Source: Ilumatobacteraceae bacterium
Lineage (GTDB): Bacteria; Actinomycetota; Acidimicrobiia; Acidimicrobiales; Ilumatobacteraceae
Reading direction: 5' to 3'
Assembly (NCBI GenBank): GCA_025464045.1
Contig: JAODBQ010000477.1
Span: forward strand, 1-26,719
DNA length: 26,719 nucleotides
In this document: piece after piece, positions 17,929-26,273 of the stretch
How positions within the stretch are numbered: the stretch's first letter is position 1
Layout of the letters: each line of letters opens with the position of its first letter
The notes under the pieces: generated by a model
Database searches by the model: none
Told to the model about the DNA's origin: nothing
Seen by the model: the letters and a program-made list of their open reading frames with translations, nothing else
Translations under genes and position numbers: made by a program

Positions 17929-19035
17929 TCAGGGGGTCGCGCAGCGGGCGGCGGCGCTGGCGATGCCGCTCGTACGGCGCGGCTCGCGGACGTCGTTCTC
18001 GTCGAGGCCGTTGGTCGTGAAGCCGAAGCTGAGCCCGGTGGCGGGATCGCCGAACGCGATCTGTCCCTTGGCGCCGTTGTGGCCGACCGCGATCGGCGAC
18101 ACCGTGTGGCCCATCCCGCGCCAGTTCGACTTGCCGTCGCCGCCGGCCTGGATCAGGCCCAGCGTGCGGTTGGCGGGCACGCCGGTCATCACGTCCGGGA
18201 GGTGGTTGCGAACGTTGGAGCGAACGTCGTCGATGACGTCCGGACGCCACATCTCGCCCGGGTTGTGCAGGATCGCCTGGTAGTACATCGCCAGGTCGCA
18301 GGCGCGCATCACCCCGCCGCCCCCCGGCACCCCGACGCGCTGGACCGCTGGATCGTTGAACCCGAGCAGCGCATCCAACGTGACCTCGCCGAGGTCGAGC
18401 TCGCGCACGCCGAACGCGGCTTCGAGCTCGTCCGGCGTCGCCGGCTCGCCGACCAGCTGCAGCTCCGCGGCCTGCCACGGCACGTCGCCGACCACTCGCG
18501 GCAGGCCGGCCGGGTCGGTGACCCGCGCCTGCACGACGTCGCGGAAGTCCTTCCCCGTGACCCGCTCGATGATCTCGGCGAGCACCCAGTGCGCCGCCGT
18601 CGGGTGGTACTGGTACTTCGTGCCGGGCTCCCAGTTCAGCCGCCACTTCGCGAAGGCCCTCACCCGGCCGGCGCTCGTGTCGCCCTGCAGGGCCGACAGC
18701 GGCGCGAGCGGGAACCCGGACGTGTGCAGCATCACCTGCTCGACGGTGATCACGTCCTTGCCGTTCGTGCCGAACTCGGGGATGTAGTCGACGACCAGCT
18801 TCGAGACGTCGACCTCGTCGTCGCCGATCAGCGCCCACACCGCGCCGGCCACGAACGCCTTGGTCGCGGAGTAGACGACGTAGCGGGTGTCGTCGGTCGC
18901 GTCGCCGAACGTCTCGAACAGGACCAGCTCGTCGTCGTAGGCCAGGGCCACCTGCGCCGACGGGAGCAGGCCGTCGTCGACTTCGCGTCGCGCCCGCGCC
19001 ACCAGCTTCTCCACGGCAGCCTGATCGATCCCCAT
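17929..19035 (-). CDS. Beta-lactamase-fold serine hydrolase (class C / esterase-like)
   Basis: The protein has 368 aa. ATG 19035 is preceded by AGGGGG with 6-nt spacing. The S-x-x-K pair is Ser56-Ala-Thr-Lys59 in VVYSATKAFV; the second motif appears as YQYHPTAAH and the third as HNGAKGQ in place of KTG. No signal peptide is seen, so it should be cytoplasmic, unlike most penicillin-binding relatives. This pattern fits the EstB/LovD-like esterase and transferase branch (beta-lactamase superfamily Pfam PF00144) rather than a resistance enzyme. The substrate is unknown. It is transcribed alone, 89 bp downstream of the Nudix gene on the same strand. Confidence 0.88.
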   Translation of the reverse strand: MGIDQAAVEKLVARARREVDDGLLPSAQVALAYDDELVLFETFGDATDDTRYVVYSATKAFVAGAVWALIGDDEVDVSKLVVDYIPEFGTNGKDVITVEQVMLHTSGFPLAPLSALQGDTSAGRVRAFAKWRLNWEPGTKYQYHPTAAHWVLAEIIERVTGKDFRDVVQARVTDPAGLPRVVGDVPWQAAELQLVGEPATPDELEAAFGVRELDLGEVTLDALLGFNDPAVQRVGVPGGGGVMRACDLAMYYQAILHNPGEMWRPDVIDDVRSNVRNHLPDVMTGVPANRTLGLIQAGGDGKSNWRGMGHTVSPIAVGHNGAKGQIAFGDPATGLSFGFTTNGLDENDVREPRRTSGIASAAARCATP

Positions 19036-19124
19036 CGCAAACCCCCTGCGTCCGACTCTCGGCCGAGACTACGAACCGCTGCGCCGCCCGGCCCAGCCGG
19101 AGGCGTGGCGCCCGGCCCCCGCCG

Positions 19125-19859
19125 CTACTTCCAGGCGAACACCGGCTGCTCGAAGTGGTCGACGCGCTCGTCGGCCCGCCCGTCCAGCGCGATCCACCTG
19201 AACTGCACGAGCACCGCCGCCGTCGGCGCGTGGATCAGGTCACCGCCGAGCGGCAGCTGCACGACCGGCCGATCGCTCTCCGGGATGTCGATGAACCGCG
19301 GCGAGTCCTCGCGACACAGCTCGTGGAGCCCGATGCGGTAGGTGTGGGCGACCTCCGTCGGGTCCTCGTGCAGTTCGGGGTCGGCGCCGCCCCAGACCAC
19401 CACCGGCGAGATGACGAAGCCGGAGCGGGTGGGGTAGTCGTCCAGGCGACCGAGGATCGCGTCGGGCCCGAGCTCGATGCCGAGCTCCTCGTGCAACTCG
19501 CGCAACGCGGCCTGCTCCACCGTCTCGCCGAGGTCGAGCCGGCCACCGGGCAACGCCCACTGACCGGCGTGACGGTTCATCTTCGCGGCGCGACGGCACA
19601 GCAGGAACGCGGCACCTCCGGCGACGCCCTGCATCCGTCCGTCGAGCCCGGTCACGTCGCCCGGCACCATCGACAGGTCCGCATCGACCACGGGATCGTC
19701 GGCCTCGGTCGCGGCGTCGCTGTCGACGATGACGATCGCGACCGCCGCGTGGCGCCGGTCGTCGAGGCCGACGTCGACGCGGTGGTGCGTGGCGAGGTTG
19801 GTCGCGATCCGTGCCCGCAGCTCGTCACCGAATTCGATCACGTCCCGAGTGTTGCTCAC
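19125..19859 (-). CDS. Nudix hydrolase
   Basis: The protein has 244 aa. GTG 19859 overlaps the upstream FAD-enzyme stop (GTGA). The Nudix box G-x5-E-x7-REL-x-EE-x-G-I is perfect from Gly106 to Ile128 (GGRLDLGE, then RELHEELGI). Just before it, MNRHAGQWALPGG resembles the HxGQxxFPGG signature of CoA-diphosphatase-like Nudix enzymes. It probably hydrolyses a nucleoside diphosphate linked to another group, with CoA derivatives as one candidate. The N-terminal 90 residues form the other half of the fold (AAVAIVIVDSD). Last gene of a five-gene operon. Confidence 0.9.
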   Translation of the reverse strand: MSNTRDVIEFGDELRARIATNLATHHRVDVGLDDRRHAAVAIVIVDSDAATEADDPVVDADLSMVPGDVTGLDGRMQGVAGGAAFLLCRRAAKMNRHAGQWALPGGRLDLGETVEQAALRELHEELGIELGPDAILGRLDDYPTRSGFVISPVVVWGGADPELHEDPTEVAHTYRIGLHELCREDSPRFIDIPESDRPVVQLPLGGDLIHAPTAAVLVQFRWIALDGRADERVDHFEQPVFAWK

Positions 19860-20803
19860 TGCGACTCGGTGAGCACTGATCGGGCACCGGCGAGACCGCT
19901 CAGGATCGCACCCTCCACGCGCGGCCCGGCGAACGCATCGCCGGCGAGCACCACCGGCAGGCCGTCCTCCGCGCGCCAGCAGGGCTCCGGCCAGATCGCC
20001 CGCGGGGTCGCGTACCGCCACCGCTTCACCTGGCTGTCGACGATCATCGCCGATCCGAGCCACGGCACCGCGGCCTCGCGCAGCGCGGCGTGCGTGGCGT
20101 CGCGGTCGTCGTCCCAGTGCTCCTTGCTCCAGGCGGGGTCGGCGTGGAGCGTCAACGCGGGCACCGCGCTGATGCCCTTGCGCAGGTTGTCGGCGATGAA
20201 CGTGAAGCCGGGTGCGCCCTGCACACCGCCCGGCTCGGGCACGACGCTCGGCGCGTCGAGCACCGCGAGCAGGGCGATGGTCCGGTCGTAGTCCGCGCGC
20301 AGCAGCGCCTGGGGCATCGCGACCTCCGCCGAGACGAGCAACGAGTACGACTGTGGCACGGGGCAGGTCACCACGACCGCGTCGCACTCGTGGAGGCTCG
20401 CGTCGTCGAGTTGCACCGACATCCCGTGCCCGGTGCGGCGGATCGCGAAGACCAGCGACTCGCAGCGCACGTCGAGCCCGGCGGCGAGGTGCTTGGGCAG
20501 CGCGTTCATCCCGCCCCGCACGACGTACCGCGGGTGTCCGTCGGGCACCGGGCCGAACCCCCGGCACCACTCCGTGACGAGTCCGGCCGCGGTCCAGGTC
20601 GCCACCCGTGCGGCCAGCTCGTCGCTGCGCACGGTGAAGAACTGGGCGCCGTGATCGACGGTGGCCGCCCCGATCCGGCGGGTGGCCATCCGTCCGCCGG
20701 GCCCGCGTCCCTTGTCGAACACGGTGACGTCGTTGCCGGCCGCGGCCACCGCCCCGGCCGCAACGAGCCCGGCGAGCCCGGCGCCGACGACGATCACCCG
20801 CAC
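19856..20803 (-). CDS. Renalase-like FAD-dependent oxidoreductase
   Basis: The protein has 315 aa. GTG 20803 gives MRVIVVGAGLAGLVAAG, a dinucleotide-binding motif right at the N-terminus, 19 bp after the hydrolase stop; a longer start would overlap that gene. GRGPGGRMATRR binds the FAD phosphates, as in renalase and amine-oxidase proteins. DHGAQFFTVR, PALTLHADPAWS, and a C-terminal LPVVLAGDAFAGPRVEGAILSG segment closing on the FAD complete the family pattern. Bacterial renalases oxidise isomeric dihydro-NAD(P); that role is possible here but unproven. A Nudix enzyme immediately follows, a combination that could fit repair or recycling of nicotinamide cofactors. Confidence 0.88.
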   Translation of the reverse strand: MRVIVVGAGLAGLVAAGAVAAAGNDVTVFDKGRGPGGRMATRRIGAATVDHGAQFFTVRSDELAARVATWTAAGLVTEWCRGFGPVPDGHPRYVVRGGMNALPKHLAAGLDVRCESLVFAIRRTGHGMSVQLDDASLHECDAVVVTCPVPQSYSLLVSAEVAMPQALLRADYDRTIALLAVLDAPSVVPEPGGVQGAPGFTFIADNLRKGISAVPALTLHADPAWSKEHWDDDRDATHAALREAAVPWLGSAMIVDSQVKRWRYATPRAIWPEPCWRAEDGLPVVLAGDAFAGPRVEGAILSGLAGARSVLTESQ

Positions 20804-20822
20804 CGTGGAACCGCCGCCGTGG

Positions 20823-21677
20823 TCAGGACGCCGCCGGCACGGCCGTCGGAGCCGCTGCTCGTGCACGCTGCTCGTGCGTGATGCGGTGGAGGAACTCGAA
20901 CAGCACCATGTTGAACGTCGAGGCGTGCTCGACCATCAGCCCGTGCGCCGCACCGGAGATGACCACCAGCTCGGCGTTGGGCAGCCGCTCGGCGAGCTCC
21001 TCGCTGTCGCCGCGCGGGGTCAGGATGTCCTGGTTGCCGACGATCACCAGAGCGGGTGCGGTGATCTCGCCGAGCTGCGCGGCGGTGGTGTCGGCATGGG
21101 CGAGGATGGCGTGGACCTGGGCCGCGAACGCATGCGTCGGACGGCCCAGCCCGAACGGCCCGAGCCAGCCGAAGACCGGCATCAAACGGCGGAACGATCG
21201 TGGGCCGATCACCCACCTGGCCGCTTCGCTGGCCATCGCCCCCATCCCCCGCTCGGTGGCCGCCGAGGCCCAGCTCTCCAGCAGCTCGCGGCGCCACGCG
21301 TGGTGGCGACCGGCGGTGCAGGCGAGGACCAGCGAAGCGACCCGGTGCGGGTGGCGCAGTGCGAGCAGCATCGCGATCGCGCCGCCCATCGACGCGCCGA
21401 CCACGTGGGCCCGGTCGATGCCGAGATCGTCGAGGACCGCGATCGCGTCGTCGGCCATCTGCTCCAGGCTGTACGAGCTGAACGGCTTGTCGCTGCGCCC
21501 GGATCCACGGTTGTCCAGGGCGACCACCCGGTAGCGCAGGGCGAGCAGCGAGCGCTGGAGGTCCCAACCGTGCTTGTCCGCACCGAGTCCCTGGATCATC
21601 AGCACCGCCGGCGCGGACCGGCGACCGAGGGCCTCGTAGTGCAGCCGGATCCCGTCGCTCGCCCGCGCGTAGGGCAT
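20823..21677 (-). CDS. Alpha/beta hydrolase
   Basis: The protein has 284 aa. ATG 21677 overlaps the upstream stop as TGATG. The oxyanion region is MIQGLGADKHGWD, the nucleophile elbow is GASMGG (Ser96), the acid is Asp217 in VGNQDILTP, and the base is His245 in GAAHGLMVEH. The segment ALDNRGSGRSDKP is typical of esterase, haloperoxidase-like and 3-oxoadipate enol-lactonase-like members. Substrate undetermined. It lies between a PlsC-like gene and a flavoenzyme in a tight operon. Confidence 0.88.
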   Translation of the reverse strand: MPYARASDGIRLHYEALGRRSAPAVLMIQGLGADKHGWDLQRSLLALRYRVVALDNRGSGRSDKPFSSYSLEQMADDAIAVLDDLGIDRAHVVGASMGGAIAMLLALRHPHRVASLVLACTAGRHHAWRRELLESWASAATERGMGAMASEAARWVIGPRSFRRLMPVFGWLGPFGLGRPTHAFAAQVHAILAHADTTAAQLGEITAPALVIVGNQDILTPRGDSEELAERLPNAELVVISGAAHGLMVEHASTFNMVLFEFLHRITHEQRARAAAPTAVPAAS

Positions 21678-22435
21678 CAGCTCTCGCCCAGCCAGTCGAG
21701 GGGGGCCACTCCCGTGCGCGAACCGCCCAGCTCGTCGAGCATCTTCTGCAATCGGTGCTGGGTCGCGTCGGCCAGCTCCACCTCCGCCAACGGGCCGCGC
21801 CGGAGCTTCCCGCGAGGTACGGGCGGGCCGACCTCGACCCGGGTCGCCCGGCCGATCGGCGCGCTGACGGTGGCCACCGGCAGGACCGGTGTGCTGTGCA
21901 GCACCGCGCCGGTGATCAGCTCGTGGTCGATCGCACCGACGAGGCGTGGGTGGTTGGTCGGCTTCGCCGAGATCATCACCAGCTCGCCGTCGCGCAGCGC
22001 CGTCGTCACCTCTGCCGGACTGCTGAGCAGCGCCCCGATGCGGCGCATGAACGGCCCGATCGGGGCGATGTCGGGCCGGCCGACGAACCGCACGGGACGG
22101 CCGATCTCGCGCGACAGCGCCCACGACGCGTAGACCGTGCTCAGCGAGAAGCGGCGGGCGTTGGCGACGAGCAGTGCCGGGCCCGACGGAGGGACGTGCT
22201 GCTGACCGCCGACGCTGACGTCCCAGCGCAGCCAGGCGAGGGGGCCGAGGGCTCGGATCAACGTCTCGTCGCGGCCCCAGTCGTCCACGGAGTACCAGCG
22301 CGAGAGGAACGGCAGCGGCCGCACGAGGCTCGGCGGGCGCGGCTCGCTGGAGGTCGCCTGCGGCGCGTCGAGTGCGACGCTCCCCGTGGGGCGGCGGGCA
22401 CGACGGCGGGGGAGCTGCACCACCTGGGCGGGCAT
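21677..22435 (-). CDS. PlsC-like acyltransferase-family protein with altered active-site motif
   Basis: The protein has 252 aa. ATG 22435 overlaps the epimerase stop as TGATG. It resembles 1-acylglycerol-3-phosphate acyltransferases: GGQQHVPPSGPALLVANARRFSLS, FVGRPDIAPIGPFMRRIGAL, and a strand-rich C-terminal half. The usual catalytic N-H-x4-D is replaced at residues 91-99 by NARRFSLS, so normal acyl transfer is doubtful. The gene order (epimerase then PlsC-like protein) recalls the mycobacterial Rv0501-Rv0502 neighbourhood, which from memory also has a diverged motif. Role in membrane lipid metabolism inferred from family only. Confidence 0.75.
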   Translation of the reverse strand: MPAQVVQLPRRRARRPTGSVALDAPQATSSEPRPPSLVRPLPFLSRWYSVDDWGRDETLIRALGPLAWLRWDVSVGGQQHVPPSGPALLVANARRFSLSTVYASWALSREIGRPVRFVGRPDIAPIGPFMRRIGALLSSPAEVTTALRDGELVMISAKPTNHPRLVGAIDHELITGAVLHSTPVLPVATVSAPIGRATRVEVGPPVPRGKLRRGPLAEVELADATQHRLQKMLDELGGSRTGVAPLDWLGES

Positions 22436-23445
22436 CACGCCACCGACCCTGGCACCGCAGACCGGTCCGGCACGATCCGCACGACGCTCTCCCACGCGTG
22501 CAACCGGTCGATCACCTCCGGGGTGGACGCGAGCGGGGTGATGCCGAGCAGCTCCTCGATCCGCGAACCGTCGGCGAGCCGGCCGCGGTGCATCAGCTCG
22601 AGCACGTGGTCCGGGATGGGCGCGCCGAGGATCTTGCAGATCTGGCGGGTGAGCACCCACTCCGGTCCGACGATCGGCCACGGGATCCGCCGGCCACGCA
22701 GGATCGCTTGCAGCATCGTGACCGCCTGCGGGGCGACGACGTTGACGGGCTCGTCCAGTCGCCGCGCCGCGGCGGCGACGAACGCGCGCGCCGCGTCGAT
22801 GTCCTCGATCACCGCGTACGGCGAATCGGCGAGCGCGCTGAACGGCACCATCGGCTGGCGGAGCAGGCGGCCGAGCGGGCTCGGCACGTGCGGCCCGAGC
22901 ACGGGTGCGAGGCGCATCGCGCCGACGGCGACCCCGGCGCGCTTGGCGACGGCGGCCGCCGTCACCTCGATGCTGGCGAGCGTGCGGCCGAACTCGCACG
23001 TCGGGTCGAGACGAGTGGCCTCGTCCGGGCGGGTGGGCGCCCACCTCGCTCGGCCGTAGACCTCGGTCCCGCTGCGGTGCACGATCGCTTCCAACGCTCG
23101 GCACTCCGCGGCTGCACCGAGGATCGCGGTGGTCGCCTGGGCCGTGTACGTCTTGGCGCTCCTCGGGCTGGCACGCGACTCCGGCTCCCACACCGAGAGG
23201 TGGACCACGACGTGCGGGTTGAACTCGGTGATCACGTCCACCATCCGGTCCCGCTCGTGGGTGGGGATCAGGTGGAACTCGGCACGCCGCAGCCGCCGGC
23301 GCGGCGGATCGACGTCGATGCCCACGAGCGAGCCGACCCACGCCTCGGCCTCGAGCAGGGTGGCGACGCGCGAACCGAGATCGCCGCCCATCCCGCTGAC
23401 CAGTACCCGCTGTCCAGCCGTGCGTCCCGCTGATTGCGCCACCAC
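22435..23445 (-). CDS. NAD-dependent epimerase/dehydratase family protein
   Basis: The protein has 336 aa. GTG 23445 (or GTG 23442) starts it; the -10-like TAGGTT (minus, 23451-23456) stands 5-8 nt ahead, suggesting leaderless initiation. The N-terminal Rossmann motif is VLVSGMGGDLGSRVA, with acidic GIDVDPPRRR after strand 2. HLSVWEPES and HRSGTEVYGR correspond to the SDR active-site region; Tyr at YGR takes the catalytic position, but a YxxxK pair is not evident. First gene of the five-gene operon. The substrate is unknown and assignment to GalE is not justified. Confidence 0.85.
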   Translation of the reverse strand: MVAQSAGRTAGQRVLVSGMGGDLGSRVATLLEAEAWVGSLVGIDVDPPRRRLRRAEFHLIPTHERDRMVDVITEFNPHVVVHLSVWEPESRASPRSAKTYTAQATTAILGAAAECRALEAIVHRSGTEVYGRARWAPTRPDEATRLDPTCEFGRTLASIEVTAAAVAKRAGVAVGAMRLAPVLGPHVPSPLGRLLRQPMVPFSALADSPYAVIEDIDAARAFVAAAARRLDEPVNVVAPQAVTMLQAILRGRRIPWPIVGPEWVLTRQICKILGAPIPDHVLELMHRGRLADGSRIEELLGITPLASTPEVIDRLHAWESVVRIVPDRSAVPGSVA

Positions 23446-23523
23446 ACGCCAACCTACCTGCGAGGACGCGGACTGACCGCCGTGGGCATCGTCGTCGCCG
23501 GCGTTCGTGGCGGGATCGGTTGG

Positions 23524-24030
23524 TCAGACGGTGTGGGCCATGAGGATGACCTCACGGGCGAACGGGTCCAGCTGGCGCCCGGCGATGCGCTCGGTGATCG
23601 TGATCGCTTGCGACGAGTCGCCGACCAGGCCGCTCCAGCGGATGTAACCGCCGAGGATGCCGATCAACCGGTCGTCGACGGCCTCGTTGTGCACGACGAC
23701 CTTGGTGCTCGCCTCCAACAGCCCGTTCAGCTCGGCGTAGAAGTTGTGCAGCCAGAGCACGAGATCGTCCGTCCCGGTGAACGGCCGGTGGAGGTACGGC
23801 AGGCCGAGCTCGTCGTAGTTGTGCAGGTTGTGCGGCGCCGGGATGATGCTGATCAGGCAGCCGAACCCGTTCTCACGGAGCCAGATGATCTCCTCCTGGC
23901 GACGGACCCGGCGGTGGTTGTCGCCGTAGCCCCCAGGCCGCTCGCAGACGGCGAGCTTGTCCTTCATGAACCATGTGAAGTTGCGGGGCGTAATGCCGAG
24001 CGCCCACTTGCCTCGCAGCCTCGGCGGCAT
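23524..24030 (-). CDS. Dual-specificity-phosphatase-like protein with Asn in place of catalytic Cys (pseudophosphatase)
   Basis: The protein has 168 aa. ATG 24030 is preceded by AGGAGGAG with 7-nt spacing, a strong Shine-Dalgarno that decides the start over longer forms. The layout resembles tyrosine/dual-specificity phosphatases: WLRENGFGCLISIIP (helix-strand), YDELGLPYLHRPFTGTDD (general-acid loop), LHNFYAELNGLLEAS and the P-loop-like segment VVVHNEAVDDRLIGILGGY. HC-x5-R is present as His114-Asn115-x5-Arg121, so the nucleophilic Cys is missing while Arg is kept. It could bind phospho-ligands without hydrolysing them. Family assignment rests on motif and secondary-structure resemblance only. 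Located after tilS on the same strand. Confidence 0.6.
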   Translation of the reverse strand: MPPRLRGKWALGITPRNFTWFMKDKLAVCERPGGYGDNHRRVRRQEEIIWLRENGFGCLISIIPAPHNLHNYDELGLPYLHRPFTGTDDLVLWLHNFYAELNGLLEASTKVVVHNEAVDDRLIGILGGYIRWSGLVGDSSQAITITERIAGRQLDPFAREVILMAHTV

Positions 24031-24143
24031 CGAACCACTCCTCCTGATCCAGTGCGGCAGCCGGTTTGCGCCTTGAAAAGCACGTGTCGCGCCCGCATTC
24101 GTCGGCTGGTCACTGTAGTACGTGCGGACCGTTGATGGACTGG

Positions 24144-25148
24144 TCAGCTCCGAGCTTCTGGCGTGGAAACGGGGTTTCGTGGCGCCGACGCCTCGTTCGG
24201 GGCCGTGTTCGTGGTCACCGCGGTCGACGTGTTCGTGGGAGTGACTGCCGCGCCGCCCGCCGGGTTCGGGACGGGACCTCCACCTGATCGCGTCAGGCGC
24301 TGATGACGGCGGGCGACGCGCTCGCCACCACCGATCTCGCATGCACGGGCGTCGCCGCGGGCCACGCCGAGCACGCGCTCGACGGTTGCCGCGTCGGGCG
24401 GATGGTCGCTGCGCAACCAGGCGCGCACCGCCCGCCTGGCGATCGGGGCCGGCGCGGCCGCGAGGCCCGTCGCGTCGGCGGGGTCGAGCGCGGTCGCCTG
24501 CTCGTCGAGGAGGTCGTCGTCGGCGCGCAGCAGGTCCGCCTGGCGGATCAGCACCGGCACCACGTCGCGCCCGGCGAGCGCCGCGAGCATCGGGAGCAGC
24601 TCGTGGCGGACCCGGTTGCGTAGGTGCCGCGGGTCGCCGTTCGACGGATCATCCACCACGGAGACGTCGAGCTCGGCGCACAACCGCAAGGTGTCGGCGC
24701 GCCGCAGACCGAGGAGCGGCCGGCGGACCGACGGCCGGATGCCGGCGAGGCCCGTGGCAGCCGCGCCGCGCAACAGGTTGAGCAGCACCGTCTCGGCCTG
24801 GTCGTCGGCGGTGTGGCCGGTGAGCACGCCCGCCGGCAGCGTCGCGTACCGGGCCGCGCGTGCCCGAGCCTCGAGGTTCGAGCCCGCGGCGATGTCCACT
24901 CGACGGGCCTCGAAGGCAGCGCCGAAGCGGGCGGCCGTGGCGGCAACCGTCGTCGCCTCGCTGGCCGAGCCGGCGCGCAGGCCGTGATCGACGTGGATCG
25001 CGGTCACCGAGCAACCCGCCCCGATGGCGAGCACGAGCAGTGCGGTGGAGTCGGCGCCGCCGGAGACGGCACATGTCACGGCCGAACCCGCCGGGGGGAA
25101 CGTGCAGCGCGCGAGCAGCTCGGCGAGGAGATCCGGTCGGTCAGGCAA
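24144..25148 (-). CDS. tilS: tRNA(Ile)-lysidine synthetase
   Basis: The protein has about 334 aa from TTG 25148, which overlaps the zincin stop by 8 nt; GTG inside AVTCAVSGG is another possible start, so the N-terminus is uncertain. The PP-loop ATPase motif SGGADST is at residues 29-35. HVDHGLRAGSASEA, GHTADDQAETVLLNLLRG and IRPSVRRPLLGLRR (the HTADDQ motif region) are specific to TilS. It turns C34 of the CAU-anticodon tRNA-Ile into lysidine, using ATP and Lys, so that AUA is read as Ile. The last 45 residues form a Pro/Thr/Ala low-complexity tail unusual for the family. In many actinobacteria tilS sits beside this same zincin. Confidence 0.92.
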   Translation of the reverse strand: MPDRPDLLAELLARCTFPPAGSAVTCAVSGGADSTALLVLAIGAGCSVTAIHVDHGLRAGSASEATTVAATAARFGAAFEARRVDIAAGSNLEARARAARYATLPAGVLTGHTADDQAETVLLNLLRGAAATGLAGIRPSVRRPLLGLRRADTLRLCAELDVSVVDDPSNGDPRHLRNRVRHELLPMLAALAGRDVVPVLIRQADLLRADDDLLDEQATALDPADATGLAAAPAPIARRAVRAWLRSDHPPDAATVERVLGVARGDARACEIGGGERVARRHQRLTRSGGGPVPNPAGGAAVTPTNTSTAVTTNTAPNEASAPRNPVSTPEARS

Positions 25149-26235
25149 CCCGCTGACCCATGCGCTGCAACCACAGGGCGGGCGTGCGGATCTCGTCGAG
25201 CGAGGGCAGGTGGTCCGGCGACGTCCAGCACGTGTCCACCGCCCGGGGCCCGCCGACGGCTTCGAGGGCCTGGATGAACCGCTCGCCAGCTGCGTACTGG
25301 TTGAGCTTGCCCTCCATCCCGGTGAGGCGCAGCACCAGGCGTGACATCGGGTTGCCGCGCCGGCGTCGCTCCGCGAGCACCCGCGCGAAGCGGGCGGCAT
25401 CCGGCACGAGCTCGCCGGCGGCGCGGGTCATCGTGACATCGCCGTGACCCTCGAGCAGCGACATCAGCCCCCCGATGCGGGCGATCACCTGGCGCTGCTC
25501 CGGGCTGGCGATGAGCCCGGCGACGCCGCTGTCGCGCACGTGCTGACGCGCCTCGACGCGGTTGCGCATCGCGTCCTTCAACGCCGCGAGGAGTGCCTGC
25601 GGATCCGGGTCGACGGCCCGCAATGCCTCATCGACCATGCCCGTGAAGTAGCCGCGCATCCACGGCACACCGGTGAACTGGGCGCGGTGGGTCAGCTCGT
25701 GGACCAGGACCCAGGTGCGGAACGTCACCGGATCGAAGCCGAACTTGTCCTCGATGCTGGCCAGGTTCGGCGCGACCAGGTACACCGCGCCGTCGCTCTT
25801 GCGGATCGCCTCGGAGCCGGCATCGGCCGGGCCATCGCGTCCGACGAGCACGTCGTACTGGCCGAGCACGCGTGTGCTCATCCAACCGAGCAGGGTGCCG
25901 AGCTGCGCGCCGGTGATCTGCCGGGAGACCGACGACAGCGCGTTCGCGGTGCCGCCGCTCGGGCGACGTTCGTTGAGCTTGTCGAGCACGGGTTCGAGCA
26001 GCGACTTGAACGACTGGATGTTGGCGTGGATCCACGTCGGTCGGTCGATCAGCTCGGCAGTGGCGGTGCCTGCCGCCGACCGCAACCCGGTGACGTCCTC
26101 GATCTGCTGCTCGATCAGCTCCATCGGCGGATCCCAGCCGGCGAGGCCGCCGGACGGCGCCGGCCGCCGCGCCGCGATGAGGCCGGCGACCTGCTCCGCG
26201 CGGCCCCAGTCGACCGGGGACGGAAGGCTGCTCAT
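25141..26235 (-). CDS. DUF2342-type zinc metallopeptidase (Zincin_2 family)
   Basis: The protein has 364 aa, with ATG at 26235. The zincin motif HELTH (His179, Glu180, His183) lies in VLVHELTHRAQF. A later LLEGHGDVTMTRAA segment may supply further metal-site residues. The family is known in actinobacteria as a hypothetical hydrolase sometimes annotated as linked to F420 biosynthesis, but its function is not established. No signal peptide is visible, so it is cytoplasmic. It lies upstream of, and overlaps, tilS. Confidence 0.88.
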   Translation of the reverse strand: MSSLPSPVDWGRAEQVAGLIAARRPAPSGGLAGWDPPMELIEQQIEDVTGLRSAAGTATAELIDRPTWIHANIQSFKSLLEPVLDKLNERRPSGGTANALSSVSRQITGAQLGTLLGWMSTRVLGQYDVLVGRDGPADAGSEAIRKSDGAVYLVAPNLASIEDKFGFDPVTFRTWVLVHELTHRAQFTGVPWMRGYFTGMVDEALRAVDPDPQALLAALKDAMRNRVEARQHVRDSGVAGLIASPEQRQVIARIGGLMSLLEGHGDVTMTRAAGELVPDAARFARVLAERRRRGNPMSRLVLRLTGMEGKLNQYAAGERFIQALEAVGGPRAVDTCWTSPDHLPSLDEIRTPALWLQRMGQRVA

Positions 26236-26273
26236 CGGCTCGGGCTCACGGCCTGCTCAGCTCGAGCTCGCGC

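Noticed and set aside
13871..17930. tRNA-Sec (selC) near selAB
   Set aside because: Intergenic stretches on both strands were read for a long-variable-arm tRNA with UCA anticodon and a TTCGAxTCC-type T loop; none was seen.
17929..19035. Antibiotic-resistance beta-lactamase
   Set aside because: The SxxK motif is present, but there is no signal peptide and the YxN and KTG motifs are altered, which fits the esterase-like branch better.
19057..19068. Perfect 12-bp palindrome TCTCGGCCGAGA upstream of the serine hydrolase
   Set aside because: Short GC-rich palindromes are frequent in DNA of this composition, there is no second copy and no neighbouring regulator, so I do not call it an operator.
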